Assembly: GCF_000382165.1 (NCBI RefSeq)
Contig: NZ_KB907723.1
Coordinates: 1-64,000, forward strand
From: Arsukibacterium perlucidum DSM 18276
GTDB lineage: Bacteria; Pseudomonadota; Gammaproteobacteria; Enterobacterales; Alteromonadaceae
Direction: 5' to 3'
DNA: 64,000 nucleotides
Shown here: in pieces, positions 1 to 9,061 of the stretch
Layout of the letters: the number at the start of each line of letters is the position of its first letter
How positions within the stretch are numbered: the first letter of the stretch is position 1
Notes under the pieces: generated by a model
Seen by the model: the letters and a program-made list of their open reading frames with translations, nothing else
Told to the model about the DNA's origin: nothing
The model's database searches: none
Translations under genes and position numbers: made by a program

Positions 1-165
1 TGAGCAGGCTTCCATCGCAATGGTTGCATCTGGGTAATTAGCTAAGAAGACCAATAAATCTTTGCGTTTAATCGTGCGATTAAAAACCGCTTTACCTGCC
101 TGATTAACGCCACAGATCTGAAAAATACTTTTTGCTAAATCGATTCCAATTAGTGTAACTTTCAT
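1..165 (-). mobile_element. IS110-family transposase, N-terminal fragment (runs off the left edge)
   Basis: The minus-strand frame opening at ATG 165 gives 55 residues beginning MKVTLIGIDLAKSIFQICGV, the start of the RuvC-like DEDD domain of IS110-family transposases. The first acidic residue is the Asp in GIDLAK (residue 9) and the second is the Glu in MEAC (residue 52). IS110 enzymes recombine DNA without a classical DDE mechanism, and members of the family are guided by a bridge RNA encoded in a non-coding end. The frame is open to the window edge, so the gene is probably intact beyond it, but this cannot be seen. No ribosome-binding site stands out before ATG 165. Confidence 0.85.
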
Positions 166-168
166 TTT

Positions 169-401
169 GGACACCTCATGTAAGCTTATTGACGGTTAAC
201 ACATCAATAATGGCGCATTGTGACGCCGATTTCACTTGAGGTGTCCATCTCATCATCCCTGTAGGCTCGTTTATAAACTTCCTCCATGAAGTTTACCCTG
301 CGGGCCAGCAAGGCTGTTTAAATTCGTTCCCTACGAATTTTTCCGCCCGTCCAGGGCTTCAACGGTCGTCTTAGAGTAATCCGCACTCTCCCTCAGATTA
401 C
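169..401 (-). other. Hairpin-rich non-coding flank of the IS110 gene; candidate IS end / bridge-RNA region
   Basis: This non-coding stretch lies between the transposase start and the stop of the neighbouring gene. It holds a 10-bp inverted repeat (GGACACCTCA at 169-178, TGAGGTGTCC at 237-246) with a smaller stem inside it (187-192 with 204-209). It then has short hairpins at 274-281/288-295 (8-bp stem, 6-nt loop), 320-326/334-340, 345-348/354-357 and 376-381/396-401. Serial stem-loops directly upstream of an IS110 coding region are where IS110-group bridge RNAs are encoded. That assignment is inference; a dispersed intergenic palindrome family is an alternative. The exact IS boundary is not visible. 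Confidence 0.35.
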
Positions 402-402
402 A

Positions 403-1470
403 TTAACCCTGAAACACGCTGTTTAACATCCTGAACGTGCCGGAGTCAGCATCCATTTCTACTGTGGCGCCGTGCGGCACAATAAACTGTTTGCTTAAAT
501 GGCCAATCATCGCGCCGCGATACGCCGGAATATTCAATGGCTTAATATGATCATCAAAAATCTGATCCATGGTTAACCAGCCAAAACCGCCACCTGGCCG
601 GCACGCGGTGCATTCACCAAAAATAAAGCCGGCAATTTTATCCAGCGCCCCCATCAGTTTTAAGGTGCTGAGCATCCGATCTACCCGGTAGGGCGCTTCC
701 TCGACATCTTCCAGGAATAAAATTTTACCGGTGAAATCCGGTAAATAAGGCGAGCCCGCTAACGCGGTTAATACGGTTAAGTTACCGCCAACCAGCTGGC
801 CCTGCACCTTGCCACCAGTAATGGTTTGAATGCGATTTTGCCGCGGTACCAGCTCATCTTTGGCATCTAATTCGTTTTGATATTGCATCAGCTCACGCTG
901 AAAAAATACCCGCTGAAACTGATCGGCATTAAAGCTGTTCCAGCTGCCGGTGCCGTTGGGGCCATGAAAAGTGACCAGCCCGGTCTGGGTATTAATGGCG
1001 TTGTGCAGGGCGGTAATATCGGAGTAGCCCAGCAACACTTTCGGGTTACGTTTAATCAGCGGGTAGTCGAGTAGCGGTAACAGCCGGGCAGCACCCGAGC
1101 CGCCGCGCAGGCAAATAATCGCATTTACCTCTGGATCAGCAAACATGGCATTAATATCGCTGGCCCGTTCAAGATCAGTGCCTGCCAGGTGGCCACGACG
1201 CTCATTCAGGTGTTGGCCCGGTTTTACCTTAAAGCCCAGGGCTTGCAGCACTTCAGTCGCAATCTGAATATCGATTCGATTATCGGTTGCTTTAGAGGGA
1301 CTAACCAGCGCAACAGTATCCCCCGGATTGAGCATTTTCGGCAGAATGGCGTTGCTGTTAGCGGCACCTTGTTGATTACTAACGGCAGCGCAACTACTAA
1401 GAGGTAATAGCCCCAGCGGTAATACACTTAGCGCCAGTGCGCCGGACTGTAAAAATTGGCGTTTATTCAT
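403..1470 (-). CDS. LD-carboxypeptidase (peptidase S66), muramoyltetrapeptide carboxypeptidase
   Basis: S66 LD-carboxypeptidases remove the terminal D-Ala from murein tetrapeptides during cell-wall recycling. The 355-residue protein carries the nucleophile elbow GYSD (Ser150), the Glu region LFLEDVEEAPYR and a C-terminal His segment (GHLSKQFIVPHG), matching the Ser-Glu-His triad. Residues 1-27 form a signal sequence ending in a plausible lipobox (LSSC, Cys27), so this copy is probably an exported lipoprotein, unlike the cytoplasmic LdcA of E. coli. It is a monocistronic gene convergent with nothing on its 3' side except the IS110 flank. The family is certain; the exact substrate is inferred. 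Confidence 0.88.
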   Translation of the reverse strand: MNKRQFLQSGALALSVLPLGLLPLSSCAAVSNQQGAANSNAILPKMLNPGDTVALVSPSKATDNRIDIQIATEVLQALGFKVKPGQHLNERRGHLAGTDLERASDINAMFADPEVNAIICLRGGSGAARLLPLLDYPLIKRNPKVLLGYSDITALHNAINTQTGLVTFHGPNGTGSWNSFNADQFQRVFFQRELMQYQNELDAKDELVPRQNRIQTITGGKVQGQLVGGNLTVLTALAGSPYLPDFTGKILFLEDVEEAPYRVDRMLSTLKLMGALDKIAGFIFGECTACRPGGGFGWLTMDQIFDDHIKPLNIPAYRGAMIGHLSKQFIVPHGATVEMDADSGTFRMLNSVFQG

Positions 1471-1595
1471 GACTTAATGCCTCTTAGTAATAAATTATTC
1501 CTAATTTATCGCTATTGATAGCATGCTTTTGTTAAAAATGCAGCAGCTCTGGCGCAAAAAGCGCCAGTTTGCTGCAATAGGGGGCTGAGACAGAA

Positions 1596-2819
1596 TTATT
1601 TTTTAGACGTTTTTTTGGCCAGCTTTTTGGCCGCCAGCTTACCGGGTTTTTTCTTCTTACTGCCAATTTTCGCTTCTTTATGCTTTGGCCGCAGGCTCTC
1701 AATCACCCGTCGTTTCAGCTTTTGTTCAGTATAGCGCTCCACTTTGGCAACCATCGCCATGTCATGCGCTTCTACCAGAGAAATCGCGGTACCTTTTTTA
1801 CCGGCCCGGCCGGTACGGCCAATCCGGTGCACGTAGGTATCGGCACTGCGTGGCATGTCGTAATTAATAACGTGGCTGATATCGTCAATATCCAGACCGC
1901 GGGCAGCAATGTCGGTAGCAATCAGCACTGGCACCTGGCCCTGACTAAAACGCTGTACTGCCTGTAACCGTTTATCCTGCGGCATTTCGCCTTGTAACCA
2001 ACAGCATTTAATACCGGCGCTTTCCAGCTGACCGGTTAAACTGGCCAGCCGCTCGCGGGTTTTCACAAAAACAATAGCTTTGGTAACGTCTTCCTGCTTC
2101 AGAATATGGGTTAACAACGCCAGCTTATGAATATTGTCGTCGGCCAGGTGTAACCATTGCAGAATTTTGGCTTTTTCTTTACGGGACGGCACCGCTTCAA
2201 TTTGTTCGGGCTCTTTTAACGCCCGCTCGGCAAAGCGCTCTAAATTTAAACCTTCAAGGGTGGCAGAGAATAAAAAGGTCTGGCGGCGTCGCCTTGCTTC
2301 CAGCACTATCCGGTTCATTTCACCAATAAAGCCCATATCGAGCATCCGGTCTGCTTCATCCAGAATTAACACTTCTACTTCGTCTGCCTGAAAACTCTCT
2401 TCATCCAGATACTCAGTTAAGCGCCCTGGGGTGGCGACCAGAATATCGTTATTTTTTTCCAGGGTATCTTTATGGCTGCCGTAGTTAATACCGCCGGTAA
2501 TCACCCCAACGTTAAGTTTGGTATACTGCGCCAGTTGCTTAAATTCTTCATAAACCTGAAACGCCAGCTCGCGGGTAGGGGTCATCACCAGTACCCGGCA
2601 AAAACCGGGGTCGCGCCGCGGGAAATCCAGTAAATACTGAATAGCCGGCAGCACAAAAGCCAGGGTTTTACCGGTACCGGTCGGGGCGCTGGCCAGCACA
2701 TCGCGGCCATCCAGCGCGGGTGGAATAGCCAGCTGTTGAATTAAGGTAGGCTCGGTAAAGCCGGCTTCTTCCAGCGCCTGGTTAATAGAGTCGTCGAATT
2801 GAAAATCGGCAAAGCTCAT
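1596..2819 (-). CDS. srmB: DEAD-box ATP-dependent RNA helicase SrmB
   Basis: SrmB helps assemble the large ribosomal subunit at an early step. All helicase motifs are visible: Q-motif region, Walker A GTGKT (about residue 49), PTREL, the DEAD box in ILDEADRMLDMGF, SAT in LFSATLE, ARGLD and HRIGRTGRAG. A Lys-rich tail (KKKKPGKLAAKKLAKKTSKK) ends the protein, as in SrmB. Residues such as PPALDGRDVLASAPTGTGKT follow the E. coli SrmB pattern more closely than RhlE or DeaD. It is divergent from trmN6, the same arrangement as E. coli srmB/yfiC, which supports the assignment. Length 407 aa. Confidence 0.95.
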   Translation of the reverse strand: MSFADFQFDDSINQALEEAGFTEPTLIQQLAIPPALDGRDVLASAPTGTGKTLAFVLPAIQYLLDFPRRDPGFCRVLVMTPTRELAFQVYEEFKQLAQYTKLNVGVITGGINYGSHKDTLEKNNDILVATPGRLTEYLDEESFQADEVEVLILDEADRMLDMGFIGEMNRIVLEARRRRQTFLFSATLEGLNLERFAERALKEPEQIEAVPSRKEKAKILQWLHLADDNIHKLALLTHILKQEDVTKAIVFVKTRERLASLTGQLESAGIKCCWLQGEMPQDKRLQAVQRFSQGQVPVLIATDIAARGLDIDDISHVINYDMPRSADTYVHRIGRTGRAGKKGTAISLVEAHDMAMVAKVERYTEQKLKRRVIESLRPKHKEAKIGSKKKKPGKLAAKKLAKKTSKK

Positions 2820-2897
2820 AAAAGGTGTTCCTCAGGGTCGACAGTATTCAGATGACAAACCTGTCTGGCAGCCAGTAAACTAGCAGCAGAGGTGAAG

Positions 2898-3638
2898 ATG
2901 TCAGCTGGTTTTAAGTGTAAACAATTTTTCGTGGGCCATGATCAGTGCGCGATGAAAGTCGGTACTGATGGTTTATTGCTGGGGGCCTGGGCCAGCTTGC
3001 CAACTTCTGACAGCGTAAAAAGCAGCACTGCTGTATCTGCGGGCATTGCATTTTTGGATATCGGCAGCGGCAGTGGCTTAATCAGTCTGATGCTGGCGCA
3101 GCGCTCCGTAACAGCCACTATCCACGCTATTGAACTTGACGCTAATGCCGCCAGCCAGGCTGAGCATAATTTCCAACAAAGCCCTTTTGCCAGTCGCCTG
3201 CAACTGCTAAAAGGCGATATTCTAACCTATCAGCCAGCCGAACGTTACGCTTTAATTGTGTCTAACCCGCCTTTTTTCGACAATGCCTTGTTAAGTGTAA
3301 ATGAAAAGCGTAATCAGGCCAGGCATACCTCCAGTTTACCGCTGCCATTATTACTGACAAAAGCGGCAGAGTTGCTGGCTCCCGGAGGCAGTTTTGCCCT
3401 GGTATTACCCGAGAGTGCTGCGGCTGCCTTCAGCTTGGAGGCAGAGGCTCAAGGCTGGTATGCTGCGGCAAGTTGCAGGGTGTTCAGCCGGGCAGATAAA
3501 GCGCCCATTCGCCGGCTGATGCAGTGGCAGCGCCAGCCCTGCCAAAGCCGGCAGCAACAGTTGCTGATCCATAACGACGATGGTAGTTACAGTCAGCAAT
3601 ACCGGCTGCTGTTACGCGATTTTTATCTGAAGTTTTAA
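2898..3638 (+). CDS. trmN: tRNA1(Val) (adenine(37)-N6)-methyltransferase TrmN6
   Basis: This Rossmann-fold SAM-dependent enzyme methylates N6 of A37 in tRNA-Val. The SAM loop DIGSGSGLISLML and the catalytic NPPFF motif of N6-adenine methyltransferases are both present. ATG 2898 was chosen over an in-frame GTG at 2892; neither has an ideal ribosome-binding site (AGAGGTG sits very close to the ATG), so the start is uncertain by two codons. It is divergent from srmB as in enterobacteria and overlaps fldB tail to tail by 4 bp. Confidence 0.9.
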   Translation: MSAGFKCKQFFVGHDQCAMKVGTDGLLLGAWASLPTSDSVKSSTAVSAGIAFLDIGSGSGLISLMLAQRSVTATIHAIELDANAASQAEHNFQQSPFASRLQLLKGDILTYQPAERYALIVSNPPFFDNALLSVNEKRNQARHTSSLPLPLLLTKAAELLAPGGSFALVLPESAAAAFSLEAEAQGWYAAASCRVFSRADKAPIRRLMQWQRQPCQSRQQQLLIHNDDGSYSQQYRLLLRDFYLKF

Positions 3639-4153
3639 AGCCGCTCGGCGATTTCAGTCAGCACCTGGCTAACCCAGGTATTTAACCGCTCATCGGTTTG
3701 TTCATACTGGTTTTCATCGTCCAGTGCCAGACCGTAAAACAGCTCGCCGTCGGCCGTCAGGGCTTTGGAGGCTATAAAATCGTAGCCGCTGGTTGGCCAG
3801 AAACCTATGCGATCCGGGCTTTGTGGGGCGATAGCATCATGCAGCATGCCGACGGCATCAATAAACCATTCGGCATAACCGAGCTGATCGCCCATGCCGT
3901 AAATGGCGATGGTTTTACCGCGTAAATCAACGCTACTGATCTCATCCCAGTGCGCTTCCCAGTCTTCCTGGATCTCACCAAAATCCCAGGTTGATAACCC
4001 CAGGATCAACAGCTGGTAGTCGGCCATTCTCGCCAGGGGCACGGTTTTAATATTGTGTAAGTCAACCACATCAGCACCAATCAGTGCCTGAATTTTCTCT
4101 GCCACCATTTCGGTATAGCAGGTAGTGGAGCCGTAAAATAAGCCTATTTTCAT
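3635..4153 (-). CDS. fldB: Flavodoxin FldB
   Basis: Long-chain FMN flavodoxin, an electron carrier. The phosphate-binding loop lies at the N-terminus (FYGSTTCYTEMVAEKI), followed by the FMN-stacking segments LSTWDFGEIQEDWE and YGMGDQLGYAEWFIDA. The 172-residue length and the WPTSGYDF stretch match E. coli FldB rather than FldA. It lies head to head with xerD, where E. coli also keeps fldB, and it shares its last 4 bp with the end of trmN. Confidence 0.93.
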   Translation of the reverse strand: MKIGLFYGSTTCYTEMVAEKIQALIGADVVDLHNIKTVPLARMADYQLLILGLSTWDFGEIQEDWEAHWDEISSVDLRGKTIAIYGMGDQLGYAEWFIDAVGMLHDAIAPQSPDRIGFWPTSGYDFIASKALTADGELFYGLALDDENQYEQTDERLNTWVSQVLTEIAERL

Positions 4154-4288
4154 CTGAGTTCCGCCAGCGAGTTCTGCGGCGCATTGTAGCAGAAACGGCT
4201 GGCGCTACCCAAGCCAGACTATGCCTGATGAGTGCAATCGGCTAAGATACGCCCAGACTTCAGTAGTACACTAGCCAGGCTCAGGACC

Positions 4289-5206
4289 ATGAACCCGGAA
4301 CAACCACCAGCCCTAGACTCTGCTGAGCAGGCGCTAATTCAGCAGTTTCTCGACCAGCTCTGGCTGGAAAAAGACGTTAGCCCGCATACCCTCAGTGCCT
4401 ATGGTAGTGACTTAACCCTGTTTGGTCGTTTTCTGGCCAGAGAACAGCAACAATTTCTAAAAGCAGACAGCCAACTGATTAACCAGTTTCTGGCCGAACG
4501 CTACCAACAACAGCTGAGCCCGCGCAGCAGCTCACGCATGTTAAGCAGCTTGCGGCGTTTTTACCGGCATTACCATAAAGCCGGTCGTTGTGCAGCTAAC
4601 CCGGTAACTGAACTGGTTAACCCGAAAATTGGCCGCAGTTTACCGAAAACCCTATCGGAACAGGATGTAGAAGCGCTGCTGCAGGCCCCTGATTGCAACG
4701 ACCTGATCCAGTTTCGGGATAAGGCGATGCTGGAACTGCTGTATGCCTGTGGCTTGCGGGTAACTGAGCTGATTAGTCTGACCTTGCAGCAGGTGAGCAT
4801 TAACCAGGGCGTGCTTAGAGTGCTGGGTAAAGGCAGTAAAGAGCGACTGGTGCCGATGGGCGAGGACGCCCAGGATTGGCTCAGTCGTTATTTGCGCCTG
4901 GCCCGGGCGGATATTGTTAAAGACGACAGTAATTTAGTGTTTGCCAGTAGTCGCGGCAGCCAGATGACCCGGCAAACCTTCTGGCACCGGATTAAGTTTT
5001 ATGCGAAAGTAGCGGGCATTCAGGCTGAGCTGTCGCCGCACACCTTGCGCCATGCGTTTGCCACTCATTTACTGAACCATGGCGCTGATTTGCGGGTAGT
5101 ACAAATGCTGCTGGGACACAGTGATTTATCTACAACCCAAATTTATACCCATGTAGCTCAGGCACGTTTGCAACGGCTGCATCAACAACATCATCCGCGT
5201 GGCTAA
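4289..5206 (+). CDS. xerD: Site-specific tyrosine recombinase XerD
   Basis: XerD works with XerC at the dif site to resolve chromosome dimers at division. The N-terminal SAM-like core-binding domain is followed by the catalytic domain, with the Arg in GLRVTELISL, the Lys in VLGKGSKERLVP, the HxxR segment SPHTLRHAFATHLL, the His of LLGHSDLSTTQ and the nucleophile Tyr in IYTHV. The C-terminal LHQQHHPRG is typical of XerD. ATG 4289 (MNPEQPPALD, about 305 aa) sits behind a CAGGA sequence and matches family length better than the upstream start at 4232. It is first in the chain xerD-dsbC-recJ-prfB-lysS. Confidence 0.95.
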   Translation: MNPEQPPALDSAEQALIQQFLDQLWLEKDVSPHTLSAYGSDLTLFGRFLAREQQQFLKADSQLINQFLAERYQQQLSPRSSSRMLSSLRRFYRHYHKAGRCAANPVTELVNPKIGRSLPKTLSEQDVEALLQAPDCNDLIQFRDKAMLELLYACGLRVTELISLTLQQVSINQGVLRVLGKGSKERLVPMGEDAQDWLSRYLRLARADIVKDDSNLVFASSRGSQMTRQTFWHRIKFYAKVAGIQAELSPHTLRHAFATHLLNHGADLRVVQMLLGHSDLSTTQIYTHVAQARLQRLHQQHHPRG

Positions 5207-5237
5207 TAATTTTCAGCTACGCCAATTAGGAAAGTGT

Positions 5238-5972
5238 ATGAAAAACTGGTTATCAGGCGCCCTTACTCTGGGCATTTTAAGCTTAAGTGTTGGTTTTAAT
5301 TTTAATGTCATGGCGCAGCAGCAAAAAGACGCCCCAGAGCTCTCTGAGATCTCGCAAAGTCTGGCCCCGCTCGGATTACAGGTAAACGCGGTTGCCAACA
5401 GCCCAATGCCTGGGTTATTGCAGGTGTTTACTCAGCGCGGCTTGTTCTTTACCAGCACAGACGGCCGGTTTTTTATTGAAGGTAATATTTACGATTTACA
5501 GCAGGCAGAACTCGTTAACGATGTACAGATGAGAAACTACGTCAGCCAGCAATTGCCGGCAGTTGCGGGTAGCTATATTGAATATAAGGCTAAAGACGAA
5601 AAGCATGTTGTGTATGCCTTTACTGACCCAACCTGCGGCTATTGCCAGAAACTACACAATGAAATGAAAGACTACAATAATGCTGGTATTACTATTCGGT
5701 ATCTGGCGTTTCCGCGTGGTGGCTTAAACAGTAAAACCGCCCTGGAAATGCAACACTTATGGTGCTCGCGTAATCAGCAAAAAGCAATGGACCTGGCCAA
5801 AGAGGGCAAACGCAACCCACCGGCTATGTGCGACAACCCGGTTAAACAACATTATGAACTTGGTCAGTCGTTTGGCATTAATGGTACTCCCGCACTCATT
5901 CTGGCCAGTGGCCGGATTATACCTGGCTACCAACCGGCCGCAGGTTTGCTGCAGCAATTAGAGGCAAAATAA
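5238..5972 (+). CDS. dsbC: Thiol:disulfide interchange protein DsbC
   Basis: Periplasmic disulfide isomerase. It has a signal peptide (MKNWLSGALTLGILSLSVGF, cleavage near VMAQQ), an N-terminal dimerisation domain and a thioredoxin domain with the CGYC active site (DPTCGYCQKLH). A later cis-Pro loop appears as NGTPALI. Start ATG 5238 is preceded by TAGGAAAG; the frame is open further upstream but would add residues before the signal peptide. The 244-aa length is close to the usual 236. It lies 31 bp after xerD and is likely cotranscribed with xerD and recJ. Confidence 0.94.
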   Translation: MKNWLSGALTLGILSLSVGFNFNVMAQQQKDAPELSEISQSLAPLGLQVNAVANSPMPGLLQVFTQRGLFFTSTDGRFFIEGNIYDLQQAELVNDVQMRNYVSQQLPAVAGSYIEYKAKDEKHVVYAFTDPTCGYCQKLHNEMKDYNNAGITIRYLAFPRGGLNSKTALEMQHLWCSRNQQKAMDLAKEGKRNPPAMCDNPVKQHYELGQSFGINGTPALILASGRIIPGYQPAAGLLQQLEAK

Positions 5973-6057
5973 TGTAGGTGTCGCGGCAATGGCCTCATTG
6001 CTGCGTTAACACAAACAACGTTGCGTATAAAATAGAAAACTACAGCAGGTATCAGGC

Positions 6058-7788
6058 GTGCAGTTAAAACAAATCAGCCGGCGCGAGCCGGTAACCGGTC
6101 AGGTTATAGCAGAGCACCTGCATCCGGTGTTGCGCCGGTTGTACCAGAATCGCGGGATCAGCAATAGCGCAGAGTTGGAGCGGGGGGCTGCCGGGCTATT
6201 GCCCTTTAGTGCACTGAAGGGCATCAATGCCGCGGTGCAATTGTTAATCGATGCTTTGCAGCAACAGCAGCATATCGTGATTGTCGGCGATTTCGATGCC
6301 GACGGCGCTACCAGCACTGCCGTGCTGATGGCCGGCTTAAAAGCCTTTGGTTTTAAATACCTGGAATATATGGTGCCTAACCGTTTTGAGTACGGTTACG
6401 GCCTTACGCCTGAGCTGGCTGAGTTAGTGGTGGCGCAGGGCGCTGAACTGATTATTACCGTCGATAACGGTATTTCTGCGGTAGAAGGGGTGGCCCTGGC
6501 GAAAAAAGCCGGGGTCAAGGTGTTGGTTACCGACCATCACCTGGCCGGCAATACCCTGCCCAATGCTGATGCGATTGTAAATCCGAACCAACCTGGCTGT
6601 AATTTCCCAAGTAAAGCGCTGGCCGGTGTTGGGGTGGCGTTTTATCTGTTAATGGCGCTACGGGCTGGCTTGCGTGAACAGCAGTACTTTACAGAAAAAG
6701 GCCTGAGTGAGCCCAATATTGCTGAATTGCTTGATCTGGTTGCGCTTGGTACGGTCGCTGATGTGGTGCCGCTGGATACCAATAACCGTATTCTGGTACA
6801 TCAGGGCTTAATGCGGATTCGCAGTGGCAAATGCCGGCCGGGCATTCAGGCATTGATTGATATTGCCAACCGCCGGGCCGAAAAACTGACCGCCAGTGAC
6901 TTTGGCTTTTCACTGGCACCCAGATTAAATGCCGCCGGCCGCCTCGATGATATGGCGCTTGGTATAAGCTGCCTGCTGGCACCCGAGCTGGGTTTAGCCA
7001 GACAGTATGCGGCCGAACTGGATGCGCTGAATGTTGAGCGCCGGGCGATAGAGCAAAGTATGCAGTTAGAAGCGCAGGCTTTTTTAAGCAAATTATCCTT
7101 TGACGGCAGCAGCCTGCCAGAGTGTCTGTGCTTGTATCGCAATGATTGGCATCAGGGTGTTATTGGTATTTTAGCCGGCCGGATTAAAGAGCAGTTTCAC
7201 CGGCCGACAATCGTCTTTGCCGAGGGTGACAACGGCGAGTTAAAAGGCTCGGCACGCTCTATTCCAGGTTTACATATTCGCGACTTACTCGAAGAAATTG
7301 CCAGCCAGTATCCCGGGCTGATTAAGAAATTTGGCGGTCATGCCATGGCGGCGGGTTTAACCATCGCCGCCGAGCGGCTGGAAACCTTTCAGTTGGCGCT
7401 GAGCCTGACCGCCAAAAAGCATTTAACTGCCGAGCAGCTGACTGCAGTGATTTACAGCGATGGTGAGCTGGAAGCCGATTGTTTTGATATTAGTTTTGCT
7501 CAGTTACTGCAAAACGCCGGCCCCTGGGGCCAGGCTTTTCCGGAGCCGGTATTTGATGGCGAGTTTACGTTAATCAGCCAGAAAATGCTGGCAGAGCGTC
7601 ACCTGAAACTGATGTTGCAGGGGCCAAATGGCCTGTTGGTCGATGCTATCTGGTTTAATGCCGATAATAAAACCTGGCCTGACGTTAACGTAAAGAAAGT
7701 CCGGCTGGCCTATCAGCTGGATATTAATGAATATCGCGAGCAGCAAAATCTGCAACTTATTGTTCGCTATATGACAGCGCTGAGTTAA
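6058..7788 (+). CDS. recJ: Single-stranded-DNA-specific exonuclease RecJ
   Basis: RecJ is a 5'-3' ssDNA exonuclease of the RecF recombination and mismatch-repair pathways. The DHH-family metal motifs DFDADG (residues 78-83), DNGIS and TDHH are visible, and the C-terminal DHHA1 region carries KFGGHAMAAGL. The start is GTG 6058. Length 576 aa matches the family. It follows dsbC by 85 bp and precedes prfB, the order known from E. coli. Confidence 0.95.
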   Translation: MQLKQISRREPVTGQVIAEHLHPVLRRLYQNRGISNSAELERGAAGLLPFSALKGINAAVQLLIDALQQQQHIVIVGDFDADGATSTAVLMAGLKAFGFKYLEYMVPNRFEYGYGLTPELAELVVAQGAELIITVDNGISAVEGVALAKKAGVKVLVTDHHLAGNTLPNADAIVNPNQPGCNFPSKALAGVGVAFYLLMALRAGLREQQYFTEKGLSEPNIAELLDLVALGTVADVVPLDTNNRILVHQGLMRIRSGKCRPGIQALIDIANRRAEKLTASDFGFSLAPRLNAAGRLDDMALGISCLLAPELGLARQYAAELDALNVERRAIEQSMQLEAQAFLSKLSFDGSSLPECLCLYRNDWHQGVIGILAGRIKEQFHRPTIVFAEGDNGELKGSARSIPGLHIRDLLEEIASQYPGLIKKFGGHAMAAGLTIAAERLETFQLALSLTAKKHLTAEQLTAVIYSDGELEADCFDISFAQLLQNAGPWGQAFPEPVFDGEFTLISQKMLAERHLKLMLQGPNGLLVDAIWFNADNKTWPDVNVKKVRLAYQLDINEYREQQNLQLIVRYMTALS

Positions 7789-7922
7789 CTCCGCCGGTTT
7801 TGCTGCCAGGCAAGGCCGGCAAGCTTCTTAAGAAAAACATCAATAGATGGCTGCACTGCCAGCCATATCTTTGCTATAATCCGCAACAATTTTTTCGACC
7901 GTTTTAAGGCCTGAGATAACCC

Positions 7923-9021
7923 ATGTTTGAAGTGAATCCGGTAAACAACAGCATTAAAGATCTGACTGAACGCACTAACGTGCTTCGGGGGTATCTTTGA
8001 CTACGATGGCAAAAAAGAGCGCTTAGAAGAAGTTTCGCGCGAACTGGAAGACTCTGCCGTCTGGAATAATCCGGAAAAAGCCCAGGCACTGGGCAAAGAA
8101 CGTTCAGCGCTGGAGCAGGTGGTGGGTACTATCGACCGGTTGGATCAGGGGCTGGAAGATGTTGCTGGCCTGCTTGAGCTGGCGCTTGAAGCGGAAGATG
8201 AAGAAACCTTTGAAGAAGCCAAAACAGAATTAGCCGGGCTGGAAAAACAGCTGGCCTTGCTGGAATTCCGGCGGATGTTCTCCGGTAAAAATGATCAGAA
8301 CGACTGCTATCTGGATATCCAGGCAGGGTCGGGTGGTACTGAAGCGCAAGACTGGGCCAGCATGCTGATGCGGATGTATTTGCGCTGGGGTGAAGATAAA
8401 GGCTTTAAACCGGAACTGTATGAAGTGACCGATGGCGACGTCGCGGGCATTAAAGGTTGTACTATTAAATTCAGCGGCGATTACGCCTACGGCTGGCTGC
8501 GCACCGAAACCGGCGTCCATCGCTTAGTTCGCAAAAGTCCTTTCGATTCTGGTAACCGTCGCCATACCTCTTTTGCTTCAGTATTTGTGGCGCCGGAAAT
8601 TGACGACGATATTGAAATTGACATTAACCCGGCAGATTTACGCATCGATACCTATCGCGCGTCGGGCGCCGGTGGTCAGCACGTAAACCGGACTGACTCA
8701 GCAGTGCGGATCACCCACTTACCCACTAATATCGTGGTGCAGTGTCAGAACGATCGCTCACAACATAAAAACCGCGACAACGCCTATAAACAATTGCGTG
8801 CCAAATTGTATGAGTTTGAACTGCAAAAGCAGAATGCCGAAAAGCAGGCGCTGGAAGATACTAAATCGGATATTGGCTGGGGCAGTCAAATTCGCTCTTA
8901 CGTACTGGATGATTCGCGGATTAAAGATTTACGCACTGGTATTGAAACCCGCAATACCCAGGCGGTACTGGACGGTAATCTCGACAAGTTTATTGAAGCC
9001 AGCTTAAAAGCCGGTTTATAA
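7923..9021 (+). CDS. prfB: Peptide chain release factor 2 (RF2), expressed by programmed +1 frameshift
   Basis: RF2 terminates translation at UGA and UAA. The frame opens at ATG 7923, runs 25 codons to an in-frame TGA at 7998-8000, and continues in the +1 frame from 7999 to the stop at 9021. The coding sequence is therefore join(7923..7997, 7999..9021), 365 residues, the same as E. coli RF2. The specificity tripeptide SPF ([10 protein letters not shown]) and the catalytic GGQ ([12 protein letters not shown]) are present. The frameshift makes RF2 level self-limiting. A TATAAT box at 7875-7880 may serve a promoter. It is upstream of lysS, as in E. coli. Confidence 0.97.
7986..8001 (+). promoter_or_regulatory. 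RF2 programmed +1 frameshift site
   Basis: The sequence CGG GGG TAT CTT TGA C combines an internal Shine-Dalgarno-like GGGGG, the slippery CUU codon and the UGA-C stop context. It is the conserved signal by which peptidyl-tRNA-Leu slips one base forward when RF2 is scarce. The stop falls at codon 26, the same position as in E. coli prfB. Confidence 0.95.
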
Positions 9022-9061
9022 GTTACATAACGCTAATACTCACTTGACTCAGGAATCAAAA

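Noticed and set aside
7923-8118. prfB as a broken gene because of the in-frame TGA
   Set aside because: The context is the conserved RF2 frameshift signal, so the gene is intact.
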